Positions 11,036 through 22,040 of a stretch of 64,000 nt of DNA are shown one piece after another (position 1 is the first letter of the stretch; the number at the start of each line of letters is the position of its first letter). The position numbers and the translations under genes were made by a program. Origin of the DNA: Dallia pectoralis. Lineage: Eukaryota; Chordata; Actinopteri; Esociformes; Umbridae. A model generated the notes under the pieces. The model made no database searches and was not told where the DNA came from. It saw only the letters and a program-made list of their open reading frames with translations. The DNA is taken from the NCBI GenBank assembly GCA_029465975.1, contig CM055736.1, positions 5,306,781-5,370,780 on the forward strand. The letters run 5' to 3'.

Positions 11036-12540
11036 ATACACAGTGACTTGTATAGGTTCCTGGTACTCCAAAATTCCGTCAAGAGGGATATGGCATTGAA
11101 AGAGGTCTGGAAATGTTGGCATTAAAGATATGAGAAATACATTTCTACAAAAACAATTCAACATTTTATAGTTTGGTCACTAATATATTTCTACAGGATG
11201 GAATTGTGGCATAGATTTCAAATAAAAGTGTGGTTAAGGGAGACAGCAAAGACCTTATAAGGTTTGGGAAATGGAGGAAGAAAATGTGCTACAAAAGATA
11301 ATAAAAAAAATATGGGAGAAATAATCCAAAGTGGACCTTAAAGAGGTTTGCAAGGCTTTGATCCATCCTCTTAAGCATTAAAAGAAGAGACAGTAAAAGG
11401 TGAGTGAAGGAGCACAAGCATGCACCAGGAATAGGCCACGAAAAGTGTCTTTAACCACATAGAGCATCTCTGTGTATGTGTCCTCATATTCATTCTGAAC
11501 CCCAAGTGACATATTGTGAGTTGACATGGATACAAGTGATTTTTTTAAGGTCTTAGTTGTTATTTTTAGGGGAATAGAACCTTTTGCAGTTAGGGATTGA
11601 ATTTGGACTGGTGGAGTTAAGATTGTTAATTGAGGTTCATTTTAAGGATCATTTTACATGTTTTGAGGTTAGGTAAATTAGGATTCTGGGAATCATTGTC
11701 GGTATCCTTAAGTTATATATGTAAATATATAACATTTAATATAAATTCAGTGCGGGTATAAGTCTGTCCGCACATGTCTGGAGCGCATCAGTAATGGCAA
11801 GAGAAGAAAACAAAGTGGAAAGGAGTGGGATTGGGTGTGTTTTGTAATGATTTATAAACAGGAACATACTATAGAGAATATATAATACACCCACAATATG
11901 CGCCAAGACGTTGCTCAGCTTCCCCTAGGGTTGGTTCCACATCTCCACGGATACAGCTTAATCACCACTACTTCTCCCCATCTATCCATCTATCCAGTCG
12001 CAACAAGCTCTAACCTGGGATCCTTTTGTCCCCTGAGGACAGGAGCCAAAGTCAGGAGTCACATGATACATACCCTGGTGGCAACCTGATGGTAATACAT
12101 GGATATGCACATGCAGAATCTGTGAAAAAGGTAAACATACTCAGATGCATGCATAGCAATCCTACTACAAATCATGAAGCTAGAGTTTCTTGTATTCGGA
12201 ATGAGCCCTCTATTATAATCTCATCTAGTAAACAGTAACCAAGTCTGGCTACATCTGGTTTGGTCCGGCAAGGTCTGTATTTGAGGCCACAGCCTAATAT
12301 AGTTAGAATGTCAGAGCTGATCAAAGCTATCAGAGCTAATTAAAAACCTTTTGCTCAGTTCTACTGCAGAAACACACATCCCCAGGACATACACATAGAG
12401 TCACTGGCACAGATCTGCAACAATTCACCCACACTGTCCCTCAAGGGCACACAAGAATAGAGGCACACACTTTTTACATATCTTAACTAGTCACATCGAC
12501 GCACATCTAAGCAAAGGATCCATTAGTAGAGGAAGACAGG
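11036..12540. other. No gene seen
   Basis: AT-rich sequence without recognisable domains, splice-linked frames or repeats found elsewhere in the window. Confidence 0.4.
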
Positions 12541-12924
12541 TGTTACAAATGGGTGAGCTGTGTTGTCACAGGGTGTTTAGGAGAGAGCACTTCCATGTAT
12601 CATGTTGATTATGAGCACAGCAGTTTTGGGTTTAGCTAAGCACCGGGCATAGGTTAGTTAATCAGTGGGCTATATAAGGTCCGTGTTCATGGTCAGGTTC
12701 ACGGGTGCTTGGGATTAATATAATGTTACATGTTGTATAGTCGTGCACTGTGTTATCGTTGTTTTGTAAGTCGCTTTGTTTAAGCTTGCTTTTATTTACG
12801 TCACAGTGTTTGTTTAGTTTCCGTGCGTGTGTCTTACGGTTTTATTTTGAATAAAACTCCACGAACGTGAACTCTGGCTCTGCATCTTGCTCCCTTTCGC
12901 ACTCCACCCTGCAAGTACGTGACA
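12541..12924 (+). mobile_element. Solo LTR, 384 bp
   Basis: It starts TGTTACAAATGGG and ends ACGTGACA (TG...CA). It has a TATA box (CTATATAAGG, about 12670), a transcribed G/T-rich part, and a polyadenylation signal (TTGAATAAAAC, about 12849) near the 3' end, in the order expected of an LTR. A diverged partial copy lies at 33930-34095 (shared GTGAGCTGTGTTG and CACAGCAGTTTTG). No internal region follows and no clear target duplication was found. Confidence 0.65.
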
Positions 12925-13617
12925 ATATTATTGTTGCCATGATGTCAACTGGATATTTAGAAGAGTCAATATAGTTGGTTGGACAAAATGTTAAATGCAT
13001 GTACTTTCTGTGTGTTTTGATTCTCCAGAAGGGGTGAATAGTTCAGCAGTGATCGAGCAAAGATTCCCCGGGAGCCAGTTCACAGCTAATTGGGTTCTGG
13101 ATGCTACCAACAGGGATATTTTCTTTTTTATGGTATAATTAATGCACTGTTAATGTGTATGAATTTTGTATAACATGGAGGGGGTGAGAAGATCTATTGG
13201 CGATCTATTTGTGATCTGACAGCATTCTTGCATAAAAGACTGTGTTATACTTTGATTATTTTGAGAACATGTAGGAACAAAGGAAGGTCTGAGACACCTA
13301 TCCGCCCACAAGGACAGGTAATGGTTCATTTACAAATGTTAAGTGATGCAATGTGAAATACTGTTACTGTGAAAAATGGGGAGGTAGGAAAGTAAATTCT
13401 GTTGTAGTAAGTTCCAGCCATTTAGATTAGAAACTGTATGATTCATGCAGGATCATACCGTACATTGCTCCATTGCACTTTTGTTTTATTGTAACAGTGT
13501 TAGTGTTTTCATTCGATGTCGTGGTTGTTTTGTATTAAAAAACCCTTGAATATGTGCAAACTCTGCGTCTGGCTTCATTCCCGCAATACATCATTTTAGC
13601 AGAGGTGTGTAACGGTT
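12925..13617. other. No gene seen; possible LTR tail
   Basis: The end of this stretch (ATTAAAAAACCCTTGAATATG near 13533, then a C/T-rich tail) looks like the polyadenylation end of another LTR, but I could not find its start. Confidence 0.3.
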
Positions 13618-13964
13618 GTGGTGTGGCAGGCAGCAGGTAGACTCAAGCGCAGAGAATCTTATAATATAACGGTTTATTTCCCAACAGGACAGGCAACTCC
13701 GGACTAAAACCGATCACTTCGGGTATCCGCGAGTGACAAACACAGGATTAAACTTAGACTGAACTTAATACGGGAACACAAGGAAGAACCACACGAGACG
13801 AACATACCGTAACACGCAACAATGCCGCATCACTGACAGACAGAAATGACAGGACTTATATACACCGACTAATGAAACGAACAGACACAGGTGCGGAGAA
13901 ACCACAGGTGCACAGAATAGGCACTGATTATTCCCCTCTCTGCTGGCAGGGGGACGTGCCAACA
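13618..13964 (-). mobile_element. Solo LTR, minus strand, ~347 bp
   Basis: Read on the minus strand it starts TGTTGGCACGTCCCCCTG and ends CCGTTACA. A TATA-like GTATATAAG lies at about 13858 and a GGAAATAAACC polyadenylation signal at about 13676. It is related to the sequence at 38027-38350 (shared GTTGGCAC-TCCCCTG, then GAGGGGAATAAT). No target duplication was seen. Confidence 0.6.
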
Positions 13965-14224
13965 CAGGCATAGATAGGGAGAGCAAAGTCAGAAGCTGTT
14001 TCTCAATGTCAAGGATGCTTCCTTGGTAGGACTGTTCCATCCAAGTAATTTCCTTCAGAGGCTAGGCGAGGCTCCTCTTTAGGATTCGAAGAACACGTAA
14101 ATGGAACAGGCTAGCAAGTGCACGTCATGCGTCATTACATTAGTAAAAAGGTCTGTTTTTTTTCTCGCTGTGGAGGTGGAAAAATAATTACAGACGGATG
14201 GGTCTTAAATCAGCCTGTATTTGC

Positions 14225-14482
14225 TGTAACAACCGCCCGCTATTCATTATCCCGCTTATTACATGGTTACCTATGTGATGTAAACCATATAGTCCTATAC
14301 CCGTAGGAATATATATATAGTGATTAGGCAGGAGCCGGGGAGGGGTACAGTTTTATATAGATGAGTGTCTTGGAACTAGTACGGTGCTGATGTGTCTCTG
14401 ACAAGTTAGTTAATAAAAGTGTTAAGCTATATGTACGTCTACCTCGTATTACTTTAGTATAGTCGTAGTAACGAACATTACA
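14225..14482 (+). repeat. 5' LTR of the gypsy element
   Basis: Begins TGTAACAACC and ends AACATTACA, directly before the primer binding site. TATATATA lies at about 14311 and TAATAAAAG at about 14411. The left boundary is chosen by the TG...CA rule and is uncertain by a few bases because the 3' LTR is missing. Confidence 0.65.
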
Positions 14483-14494
14483 TGGTGTCAGAAG
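14483..14494 (+). other. Primer binding site, tRNA-Leu type
   Basis: TGGTGTCAGAAG follows the LTR directly. The first part is complementary to a CTGACACCA tRNA 3' end, as in vertebrate leucine tRNAs. Family match from general knowledge, not checked against a tRNA set. Confidence 0.5.
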
Positions 14495-14501
14495 TTAAAC
14501 G

Positions 14502-15314
14502 ATGGCGAAGTTTCCTCCACCCGAGAGATTTGATTTTTCCCACCCCGAACGGTGGCCTGAATGGAGACAACGGTTCCACAGGTACAGAATAGCTACGAAA
14601 CTCGATAAGGAGTCCGGCGAAGTACAGGTCTGTACCTTGCTTTATGCTTTGGGGAAAGAAGCCGAACAAGTAGTGAAAACGTTCACACTGACTGAAGACG
14701 AAGGGAAATCTCTAGAATCCGTGATGGGGAAGCTTAATACTTATTTCGTGCCGAAAGTGAATGTTATTCACGAGAGAGCGCGGTTCCATCAACGTGTCCA
14801 AAGACAGGGAGAAAAAGTTGAGGAATATATTCGTAGTGTGCACGAACTAGCAGAAACGTGTGCTTTTGATGCAGCTAAAACCGAGAACATCCGCGACCGA
14901 ATTGTTATAGGGATTCTAGACAGAGAGCTATCGCAGAGAATGCAGCTAATGTCTGAACTGACGCTGGATAAAGCTATTCGGCTAGCTCGTCAGCAAGAAA
15001 CAGTCAAAGGACAACTCACAGAGCAGGGTGCCTGCGGAACGTTGTGCGAAATAGCACGCAAACAGACAAGAGTTGGAAATTACAAAAAAGGAAAGATGTC
15101 AGTTGTACCAAAGGCTGGACAGTCATTTCAACGTTCAAACAGGGACAAAATAAGGCAACCAGTGGGAAATCACAATGCTTCAGAGTTTAAATGCTACCGC
15201 TGTGGCAAAGCGCATTCGCGCGGTATTGACTGCGCAGCAAAGAGAGCAGACTGTCGCAAATGTGGCAAGAGGGGCCATTTTTCCAGTGGTGTGTCGCACC
15301 CTAGAGGTCAATAA
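14502..15314 (+). pseudogene. Gag of the gypsy element
   Basis: 270 codons starting eight bases after the primer binding site. Residues 1-170 form a retrotransposon capsid-type region (PERWPEWRQRFHRYR near the start; ERARFHQRVQRQGEKVEEYI in the middle). A basic linker follows, then two zinc knuckles near the C-terminus. The first, beginning CYRCGKAH, is complete; the second, beginning CRKCGKRGHF, loses its last Cys because the frame shifts in a run of T at about 15280. In the +1/-1 frame the missing Cys appears at once, so gag and pol were probably one reading frame and an extra T broke it. Gag packages element RNA into particles in the cytoplasm. Confidence 0.85.
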
Positions 15315-16008
15315 CGTCATTGCGGATGAGAATGGGGAAAAAGAGATGGAAAGACTGTTTCTAGGTTCCATTACGCATGTAAGAAATGCCACTAAACCTT
15401 GGAAAGTTCAACTACAAATCCAAAGTACTGAAATAGACTTCAAAATAGACACAGGAGCAGATGCTACAGTAATATCAGAGGACACATATCACAGTCTGGA
15501 TAACAAACCACAACTCCAAAATGCAAATGTGATGTTGGAGGGGCCTGGAGGTAAACTCAAATGTCTGGGAGAGTTTTCAACTGAAACCATTTATAAGGAC
15601 AACGAGTACCAGTTTAAAGTGTTTGTAATTGGTGGCTCACAAGTCAGTAATTTGCTTGGTCGTGACGTTGCAGTAGCAATGGGCCTAGTATACAAAGTGG
15701 ATGAACTCTCCAGTGACAAAGGACTGGGCATTGTGAAAACTACGCCCATTAAAATCAGCCTGAAAGAAGGGGCTTGTCCATACTCTGTAAACACTGCAAG
15801 ACGGGTCTCGGTTCCACTACTGCCAAAGCTGGAGAAAAGGCTAGGTGAGATGGTTCGTGACCGCATTATCTCCCCGATAACAGAGCCATTTCCTTGGTGT
15901 GCACCAATAGTCCTAGTGGTGAAGAAGGATGGATCGTTGAGAGTTTGTGCCGACATGAAAGGCTTGAACAAAGCAGTGCTACGTGAGGTACTTACTACCG
16001 ACCATTGA
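15281..16008 (+). pseudogene. Protease and N-terminal reverse transcriptase
   Basis: The frame continues from the end of gag after the T-run shift. The aspartic protease active site is FKIDTGADATVIS (about 15440-15480); a second half with LLGRDVAVAMGL follows. A linker leads into the first RT blocks: PFPWCAPIVLVVKKDGSLRV then CADMKGLNKAV (about 15880-15980). The frame ends at a TGA at 16006-16008, just after a one-base loss near 15985; the RT continues in another frame. The protease would cut Gag-Pol; the RT copies element RNA. Confidence 0.85.
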
Positions 16009-16720
16009 TGATATTCTGCCAAAGCTGGTTAACGCAAGAATGTTTTCGTTGTTAGACGCTACAAGTGGATTCTGGCAGATTCCGCTGGACGAGGAGAGCG
16101 CTAAGCTGACAACGTTCATCACCCCCTTTGGTAGATATTATTTCCATAGGCTACCATTTGGCATCACCTGCGCTCCTGAGATCTTTCAACGTGTGATGTC
16201 CGACCTCTTCAAGGGGCACGACGGCGTTGCAGTCTACATGGACGACATTCTGGTCTATGGCTCCACAGCGGAGGAACATGAAAATAACCTACAGAAGGTC
16301 CTCCAGACTGTGAAGGATTCGGGACTCACACTAAACAAGGAAAAGTGTCAGCTGAGACAGACTCAACTTCGTTACCTAGGTCACTGCCTGGACGGGCAAG
16401 GGATACGACCTGACGAAGAGAAGGTGGAAGCCATTCTGAATATGCCTCAACCACAGAACACCACAGAACTCAGACGAGTGTTAGGGATGATCCACTACCT
16501 GGAACGTTACCTTCCCAACCTCGCAAACGTGTCTCATCCACTAAATGACCTTTTGAAGTCCGACGCGGCTTGGTCATGGGATGCTGCACAGAGGCAGGCA
16601 TTCAAACGAGCTAAGGAGCTCATGACTAAGGCTCCAGTTCTAGCCTTCTATGATGTCACCAAGGCTACTACAGTTAGTGCCGATGCAAGCAGCTACGGGC
16701 TACGACGGACAAGATCGACC
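15983..16720 (+). pseudogene. Reverse transcriptase core
   Basis: It opens with LLPTIDDILPKL, then FSLLDATSGFWQIPLD (first catalytic Asp), PFGITCAPEIFQRVM, and the YMDDILVYG catalytic box (about 16234-16260). The thumb and connection follow, with LRYLGHCL and RRVLGMIHYLERYLPNL. All RT motifs are intact in this piece. The frame then enters RNase H (VSADASSYG, about 16676) and is lost at a small deletion near 16697. Confidence 0.9.
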
Positions 16721-17060
16721 AGTCGCTTACTGTTCACGCACGCTCACTCCAGCAGAAACCCGCTACGCACAAATTGAGAAGGAATGTTTGGCGGCCGTGT
16801 GGGCGTGTGAAAAGTTTGCCAAATACCTGTATGGCTTGGACAGCTTTACAATTCAGACAGACCATAAGCCATTGGTGCCACTTATCAATAGCAAGGATAT
16901 CTACGCCGTGCCGCTGAGGTGTCAACGCCTGCTACTACGCTTAATGAGGTACAACGGCAAAGCGGTGTACGTTCCTGGTAAGCAGCTCACTGTGGCAGAT
17001 ACTCTCTCAAGACACCCCTTGCCAAAATTGGAAGTCGCAGGCAGCATGGCCCATGTCACA
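16690..17060 (+). pseudogene. RNase H domain
   Basis: It resumes in a new frame after a deletion of several codons just past SADASSYG. Visible motifs are DRPVAYCSRTLTPAETRYA, EKECLAAVWACEKF (catalytic Glu) and FTIQTDHKPL (catalytic Asp), ending with YVPGKQLTVADTLSRHPLP. The deleted stretch is the glycine-rich strand before the PVAY motif. Another frame change near 17055 separates it from integrase. Confidence 0.85.
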
Positions 17061-17562
17061 GACAAAACTCGACGTAGTCAGGGAAATGACGCAAGGAGAT
17101 GCAGAACTTCAGAGCGTGATTCACCACGTTAAAAATGGATGGCCGAGGTATCCCGGACAAGTGGTAGACAACATTAAGCCATTTTACTCAGCCAGAGATG
17201 CTCTGTCCACGCTAGGCAAACTCCTAATCTATGGTAACAGAATAGTCATTCCAGTGAGCCTACGCTCTGACATATTGGAGCGACTTCACGACGGTCATCA
17301 GGGCATTGTTAAGTGCCGAGAACGCGCCAAGATGAGTGTCTGGTGGCCGGGCATCAGCAAACAAATACAGAAGCGGGTCGAAACCTGCAAGGAGTGCCAG
17401 GTGACAAAGCCATCCCAAAGAAAGGAACCGCTTATCACAACTCTGTTGCCGAGTCGACCGTGGGAGAAGATCGCCGCAGACATCTGCGAGGTCAACAAGA
17501 AGAACTACCTGGTGGTGGTTGACTACTTCTCACGATACCTCGAGATTGCTCACTGTGTGTGA
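17053..17562 (+). pseudogene. Integrase N-terminal part
   Basis: The HHCC zinc-binding region is complete (DGHQGIVKC, MSVWWPGISKQIQKRV, TCKECQ). The catalytic core starts with WEKIAADICEV (first catalytic Asp) and NYLVVVDYFSRYLEI, then stops at 17560-17562. The second Asp and the Glu of the DDE triad and the C-terminal domain are gone. The element ends here in unrelated sequence, so the truncation comes from deletion or incomplete insertion. Confidence 0.9.
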
Positions 17563-18364
17563 ACGGTGGAAACTCAAAATGCAGAAATGAAAAGGAAAGA
17601 GAAAAAGACAATTGAGGGGGAAAATGCTGAGTCTCATAGAAGTGGCAGCCACACTTTTGATATTTATGACTTCCTTGTTGCACATTAGTCTAGTCATCAA
17701 AGGCCAGGGTCGCTCAATTTCATTTTCTCATGCCCCTCTCATTTAGTCGTCTGCCATTACTCACAGCCAGAAGCATGGATACACAGTCCTGATGAGGAAC
17801 ACAAAAAAACTGTGGAGAAGGCAGGAGAGAAAATACACTGGACCTTTTTTGATCAATACAGTCTAATGTGGTTGCCCTGGGAATACAGACACAAATGAGT
17901 AAAATGAATCTGGTGTGTGTTCTGGGAGTTGACTGATTTATATGAAATACTGGATTGTTGTTTTCTCTTCACTCAGAGCTTCCTGCTACCATCCATCCAT
18001 TTAATGAGATGAAACAAAAAGCCAACACTTGAAAACTCTTGAATACTTGTTGGGATAGGGTACAATCTGAAAGCCCTTTGGTGCTGACAACAACTGACCA
18101 CAACAACTATACATTTGTGTAATTTCTGCAAAGGGCGTGGTTTACTATATACGGCAATCACTTGTGTATAACAGTAGTATCCACCCTCCTGCCTCTGTCG
18201 CAGGCCTTGGTTCACCTCCATCGGGTAGTAAAATATTATACCACTTAACAGGTTTCAATGTCATCTGCCTTCTTTATTTTACCAAACTAAATACACTCTG
18301 GCAATAGAAAAATGTTCTTCCCAGAAGTGGTTGAAAAAAACATTTAAATAAATACCTTAAAAAA
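17563..18364. other. No gene seen
   Basis: Unique-looking sequence after the gypsy break point. Confidence 0.4.
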
Positions 18365-18481
18365 TATATTTGTATATATGTATATACTGTATACTATATA
18401 TATACTGTATACTATATATATACTGTATACTATATATATATACTGTATACTATATATATATATATAAACTTATTCATAAAC

Positions 18482-18530
<49 letters not shown>
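18365..18530. repeat. Compound TA-rich microsatellite
   Basis: A TATACTGTATACTATA unit is repeated about four times (18380-18460), followed by a pure TA run (18484-18528). Confidence 0.95.
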
Positions 18531-18531
<1 letters not shown>

Positions 18532-18830
18532 AGAACATGCATCAATTGTCTGATTTGATTTGCCTCACACCCTCATTTGCTTCATTTCTCATTAGGTTGC
18601 TTGCTAGGATGGCTGAGCATGTTATGCGGTCAAAGAATTGGCTACATTTTACTAAAGCCATATATTAGGAATAAGCAAATGTCATTCATGATCAAATTTC
18701 TTGAACACAACACCAATGATAAAGCAGATCAATGTTGTGCATTACATAAAAGAATAATGCAATACCTTTGAATGTCTTTGATTTGTCAAATGAAATTCTG
18801 AACAGCGACACCTTCATGCAGAAGGGAAAG

Positions 18831-18975
18831 GGCTGTGTGAAGTGGTGGTGGAGGGCAGAGGGGAAAAGGCTGTGTGAAGTGGTGGTGGGAAGAGGTCAAC
18901 GGGCTGTGCAAAGTGGTGGTGGCAGGAAGAGGAGGACGGGCTGGGTGAAGTGGTGGTTGGGTGCAGAGGAGGAGG
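18831..18975. repeat. ~36-bp G-rich minisatellite, four units
   Basis: GGCTGTGTGAAGTGGTGGTG-type units start at 18831, 18868, 18902 and 18939. The plus strand is nearly free of C apart from the GGCTG core and could form G-quadruplex-like structures. Confidence 0.9.
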
Positions 18976-19189
18976 GTTGCTGCTGTCCTCCACATCTTTT
19001 ACATGAATTCAATGTACTTCATGTTTTCCATGCTTATCTGTTATTGGCCAAAACACGTACGATGATGCTTCATTGGAAGAGGCCCTATAAGGGCAAATTG
19101 TGAACCACTTGTAGATTTTTCAGTTTTTTTATTGACAAGTAGCTAGCTATATTTTTACCTTGTTGAGCCCTAAATGAGGTTTACTAACA

Positions 19190-20130
19190 AGGTTCGGGAG
19201 GAGGACTTTCAGCTAATTAATTACAGGTGGAAGCTCTCAGCAATCAACGGCTAGAGGGTACATATAGACTCAGCAGTCTTACCTCGCTCCGCTGACAGTT
19301 CGCAGCTAAAGTAGTCTCTCTCGCCAGATACTATGTCCCGTTCAAGCGCTTCCTCCGACGAAGGCGTCAGCATTCCCAGGAATGCCCCTCCGCAAGTCGC
19401 GGGTCCTCCGATCATTTCGGCCATGCCGGACTTCTTCCTGCGGCCGCACTCCGGCCCGACCAGCCGCGCGTTCACGCATACGCCGGTACCAGGCTTCGCC
19501 GCCCCCAGCAAGGCCACCACCTCCTTCCCCGGCCTCCTCCTACCGCTCGACCATCCCGACGATCCCTCCCATCGGGAAGTGGACCTTAGCCGGGCTGAGA
19601 CAGGCGCTGGGCTACTCGGACACGCAGGTCTCCAGGAAGATGCACAAGGAATCTATACCAAGCGGGCATTGGTCCCACAGCAAAAGCTCCTACGTTTTTC
19701 TTTCATCCAGCGAGCATTTGGACTCCAGCAGATGCCGCGTGAGAAAACCCCCGGGCATGCACTCACTTTCCTGTACGTTTCTCCTTTCCGTCCAGCGAGC
19801 CTCGGTCCCACAGCGGTCGGAATAGGAACTATACCAAGCGGGCATCGGTCCCACGGCAAACGTTCAAACGCCCCACGTCCACAGGCCAGCAGGGCCCATC
19901 TAGTCCAGGCAGTGAACGGCTTCACAGGCCCCCGCCAGTCCTGCCAGTCCGCCAACCTTGACTCTCTGGGGGGTTTCTAATCCGGCGGCTGTCCTCTGCT
20001 CCTAGCTTTAGGGGGGTACTCTGGGTTCGGGCCGGATTCCGAGCCCGGAACCCTCCCTCCGGACAGCACGCCAAATACGCATTAAACCTATCCCTTAATT
20101 GGCATGTAAGTGCGAACTCGTGAAAGGAGT
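19190..20130 (+). mobile_element. GC-rich unclassified retroelement fragment
   Basis: A sharp GC-rich island with its own upstream leader (19200-19332), a 215-codon ORF and a 3' part with the hairpin GTTCGGGCCGGATTCCGAGC / CCCGGAAC (about 20026-20052), ending near TTGGCATGTAAGTGCGAACTC (about 20099). The composition contrast and Pro/Ser-rich product suggest the start of a DIRS/Ngaro- or gag-like region, but I recognise no diagnostic domain. Confidence 0.4.
19333..19980 (+). CDS. Uncharacterised Pro/Ser-rich ORF in the GC-rich element
   Basis: 215 codons from an ATG in the context ACTATGTCC. The N-terminus (MSRSSASSDEGVSIPRNAPP) is Ser/Pro-rich and low complexity. An overlapping frame (19382-19825) reads GKWTLAGLRQALGYSDTQVS, which resembles a SAP-type helix-turn-helix DNA-binding motif, so the true gene may have shifted between frames near 19590. 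The nucleotide stretch CTATACCAAGCGGGCAT.GGTCCCAC occurs twice (about 19651 and 19830), a sign of internal duplication. I do not recognise the product; gag-like or SAP-type nucleic-acid-binding proteins of fish retroelements are candidates. A frameshifted relic is more likely than a working gene. Confidence 0.3.
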   Translation: MSRSSASSDEGVSIPRNAPPQVAGPPIISAMPDFFLRPHSGPTSRAFTHTPVPGFAAPSKATTSFPGLLLPLDHPDDPSHREVDLSRAETGAGLLGHAGLQEDAQGIYTKRALVPQQKLLRFSFIQRAFGLQQMPREKTPGHALTFLYVSPFRPASLGPTAVGIGTIPSGHRSHGKRSNAPRPQASRAHLVQAVNGFTGPRQSCQSANLDSLGGF

Positions 20131-21734
20131 ATTAGACTGACGGCTAGAATGGATGCTAACGAGGCAAATAACGGCAGCCTAAGTGTGGGCGTCATGGAAT
20201 GGCATGGACGCAGAGAGTGGGATGGGGAAGTAGAACCACTTGTGGACTATTTGTTGTGACAGCCATTCCACAGTTTGGATTACGCAGCAAAAGAAAGGAT
20301 CAAGACTGCTGGACAAACAACTTCAAACATAACGATGTTCAAAAATGCCACACCAGGTTGCAAGAAAGATTTAAAGCTGAATCAGGTCTGGTATGAAAAA
20401 AATGATTGGCTAACGGGCAGTTCCATGACTAACCAACTGTATTTTGGGCCATGCCTTCTGGGCCATGCCTTCTGATGGGGGAGCTCTAAAGCTCACTTTA
20501 ACACTTGGTCTGCTCACAAATGCTGTGAGGTTAATAATTTGGATAGGACTACAAAAAAAGCATAACAATTATTGGGCTGAAGCTTTTTGGTCAGGTTCCA
20601 ATCAACGAGTTGATTGATACATTGCATGGAAGTCTGGGACAGTGCCAGAGGAGTGGCAGAATTTGCCAGAGAGCAAAGTGTACTCCAAAGTGCTGGAAAG
20701 AACTTTAAGTGAAACAATGCGGTTTTCGTCCTGGCCGGGGAACCACGGACCAGCGTTAATCCGTCTCATTGATGCGAAAGCTCATCGCTGTTAAGGATTA
20801 ACTAATTCTCTGTCATGAGTACCTACCTCTGAAATCTGACAGAGTGTAGCCTTTAGTTGTTTTGTGTGCGGTTCCGAAGTATATCCACTGGTAGACTTTG
20901 GGTGTTTGCGACCATTCAACAGACAGAAGTGATGGTGGACTAATCATCAGTGTTGTCAAGCTAATTTAAGCATCACGTTTAATCATCGCTGGGTTTGGGA
21001 CCAGCATTGGGAAACACAAACAGTGAATGGATTGTAGTTCTCCTGAAAGCCATTTCCGATCCCAAGCGAGTCACGTACGCCCTTTCAACTTTTGTTGACT
21101 TATGTCACGTGAGTTACTTGGGTTAACCTCATCTGTTACAAATTGTTGTATTATCAGTGAAGAAAGACTTTACCTGGATGTAGATGTCCACATTGTTAAA
21201 AAAGCCAACCCTGGTGAATACAGTGTTATTGTCTTGATATGATTTTCTTACAGTCGTTTCCTAATGTAATTCATTATTAAAAAGGTTATTATTATACTTA
21301 CCTTGAAGAAGGGGAGTTTCCCCTGTTCTGTTCTGGGAAGAGAGAGTTTATGCTGAGGTTGGCCATCACTAGTTGATTGGCTGACACTCTACACTTCGGA
21401 TTACTACCGTGAATGCATTACCTGAAGTCCGCCCCTAACGTGAATAGGGTGTTATGCACTCATCATTCTGTTCCGCAGGACAAGCATGCACATATTTACA
21501 CACGTAGGTACTGAAACGAATTGCATTGGGAGTGGTATCCTTTCACTAACCCAATTGTTCAGGGTAGGAAAGTGTTAGTACTACCCCTACATGGCGGGTG
21601 AACTAAATTCCTGCTACACTTAAAAGATCTAATGAAAGGTATAGTAAGTTTTCATTAGGTAGCTATTTGGATTATTGCTACATTTGAAAATAAGAACTAA
21701 ATATAGCCTAATTTAAACATAAGAAGAAATGTCA
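20131..21734. other. No gene seen
   Basis: No recognised domain or repeat. A 10-base match to the U1 snRNA 5' end at 21293 was considered and rejected. Confidence 0.4.
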
Positions 21735-22040
21735 CCGTTAACTACAGTGTAGTCCTGATAAAAGCCACTTGCAGAGAAGAATCACCGATTTGAAATAAAA
21801 GTGCGCGTACTCAAAGCAACAACTAAATGCAATAAAATAACACTCACCAAATCCGACACGTAACATGAAAACAATGCAAAGCAAAATGACAATATCCCCA
21901 GGAAACTAAATAGCCCAACTAATTAGCTAACTAACACCGGCAGTGCTGATCTCTACAAACAAACCACCCAACCGGAACTAGCCGTGTGCACCCCACTAAA
22001 GGCCCAGAGTAAAAACAAAAGGTTCCCACTCGTGTCAAGA
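21735..22040 (-). repeat. LTR-like repeat, minus strand copy
   Basis: Read on the minus strand, the stretch GTGCACACGGCTAGTTCCGG followed by TTGGGTGGTTTG also occurs at about 35033-35075 on the plus strand, with similarity (TTTTGCTTTGCATT) continuing downstream. The two copies lie 13 kb apart in opposite orientation. Confidence 0.55.

Larger units (their letters stand above)
14225..17562 (+). mobile_element. Ty3/gypsy LTR retrotransposon, truncated at the 3' end
   Basis: The order is 5' LTR (14225-14482), primer binding site (14483), gag (14502), protease, reverse transcriptase, RNase H and the start of integrase, ending abruptly at about 17562 in unrelated sequence. There is no 3' LTR. The domain order (RT-RNase H-IN) makes it Ty3/gypsy, not copia. 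At least four frame disruptions are visible, near 15280, 15985, 16697 and 17055, so it cannot encode a complete Pol. Confidence 0.9.

Noticed and set aside
14225..17562. Endogenous retrovirus
   Set aside because: No envelope gene, and the RT and domain order are those of Ty3/gypsy.
21293..21480. U1 snRNA-like gene (ATACTTACCT at 21293)
   Set aside because: Ten bases match the U1 5' end, but the next 60 bases do not form stem-loop I and the Sm site is absent. Probably chance.
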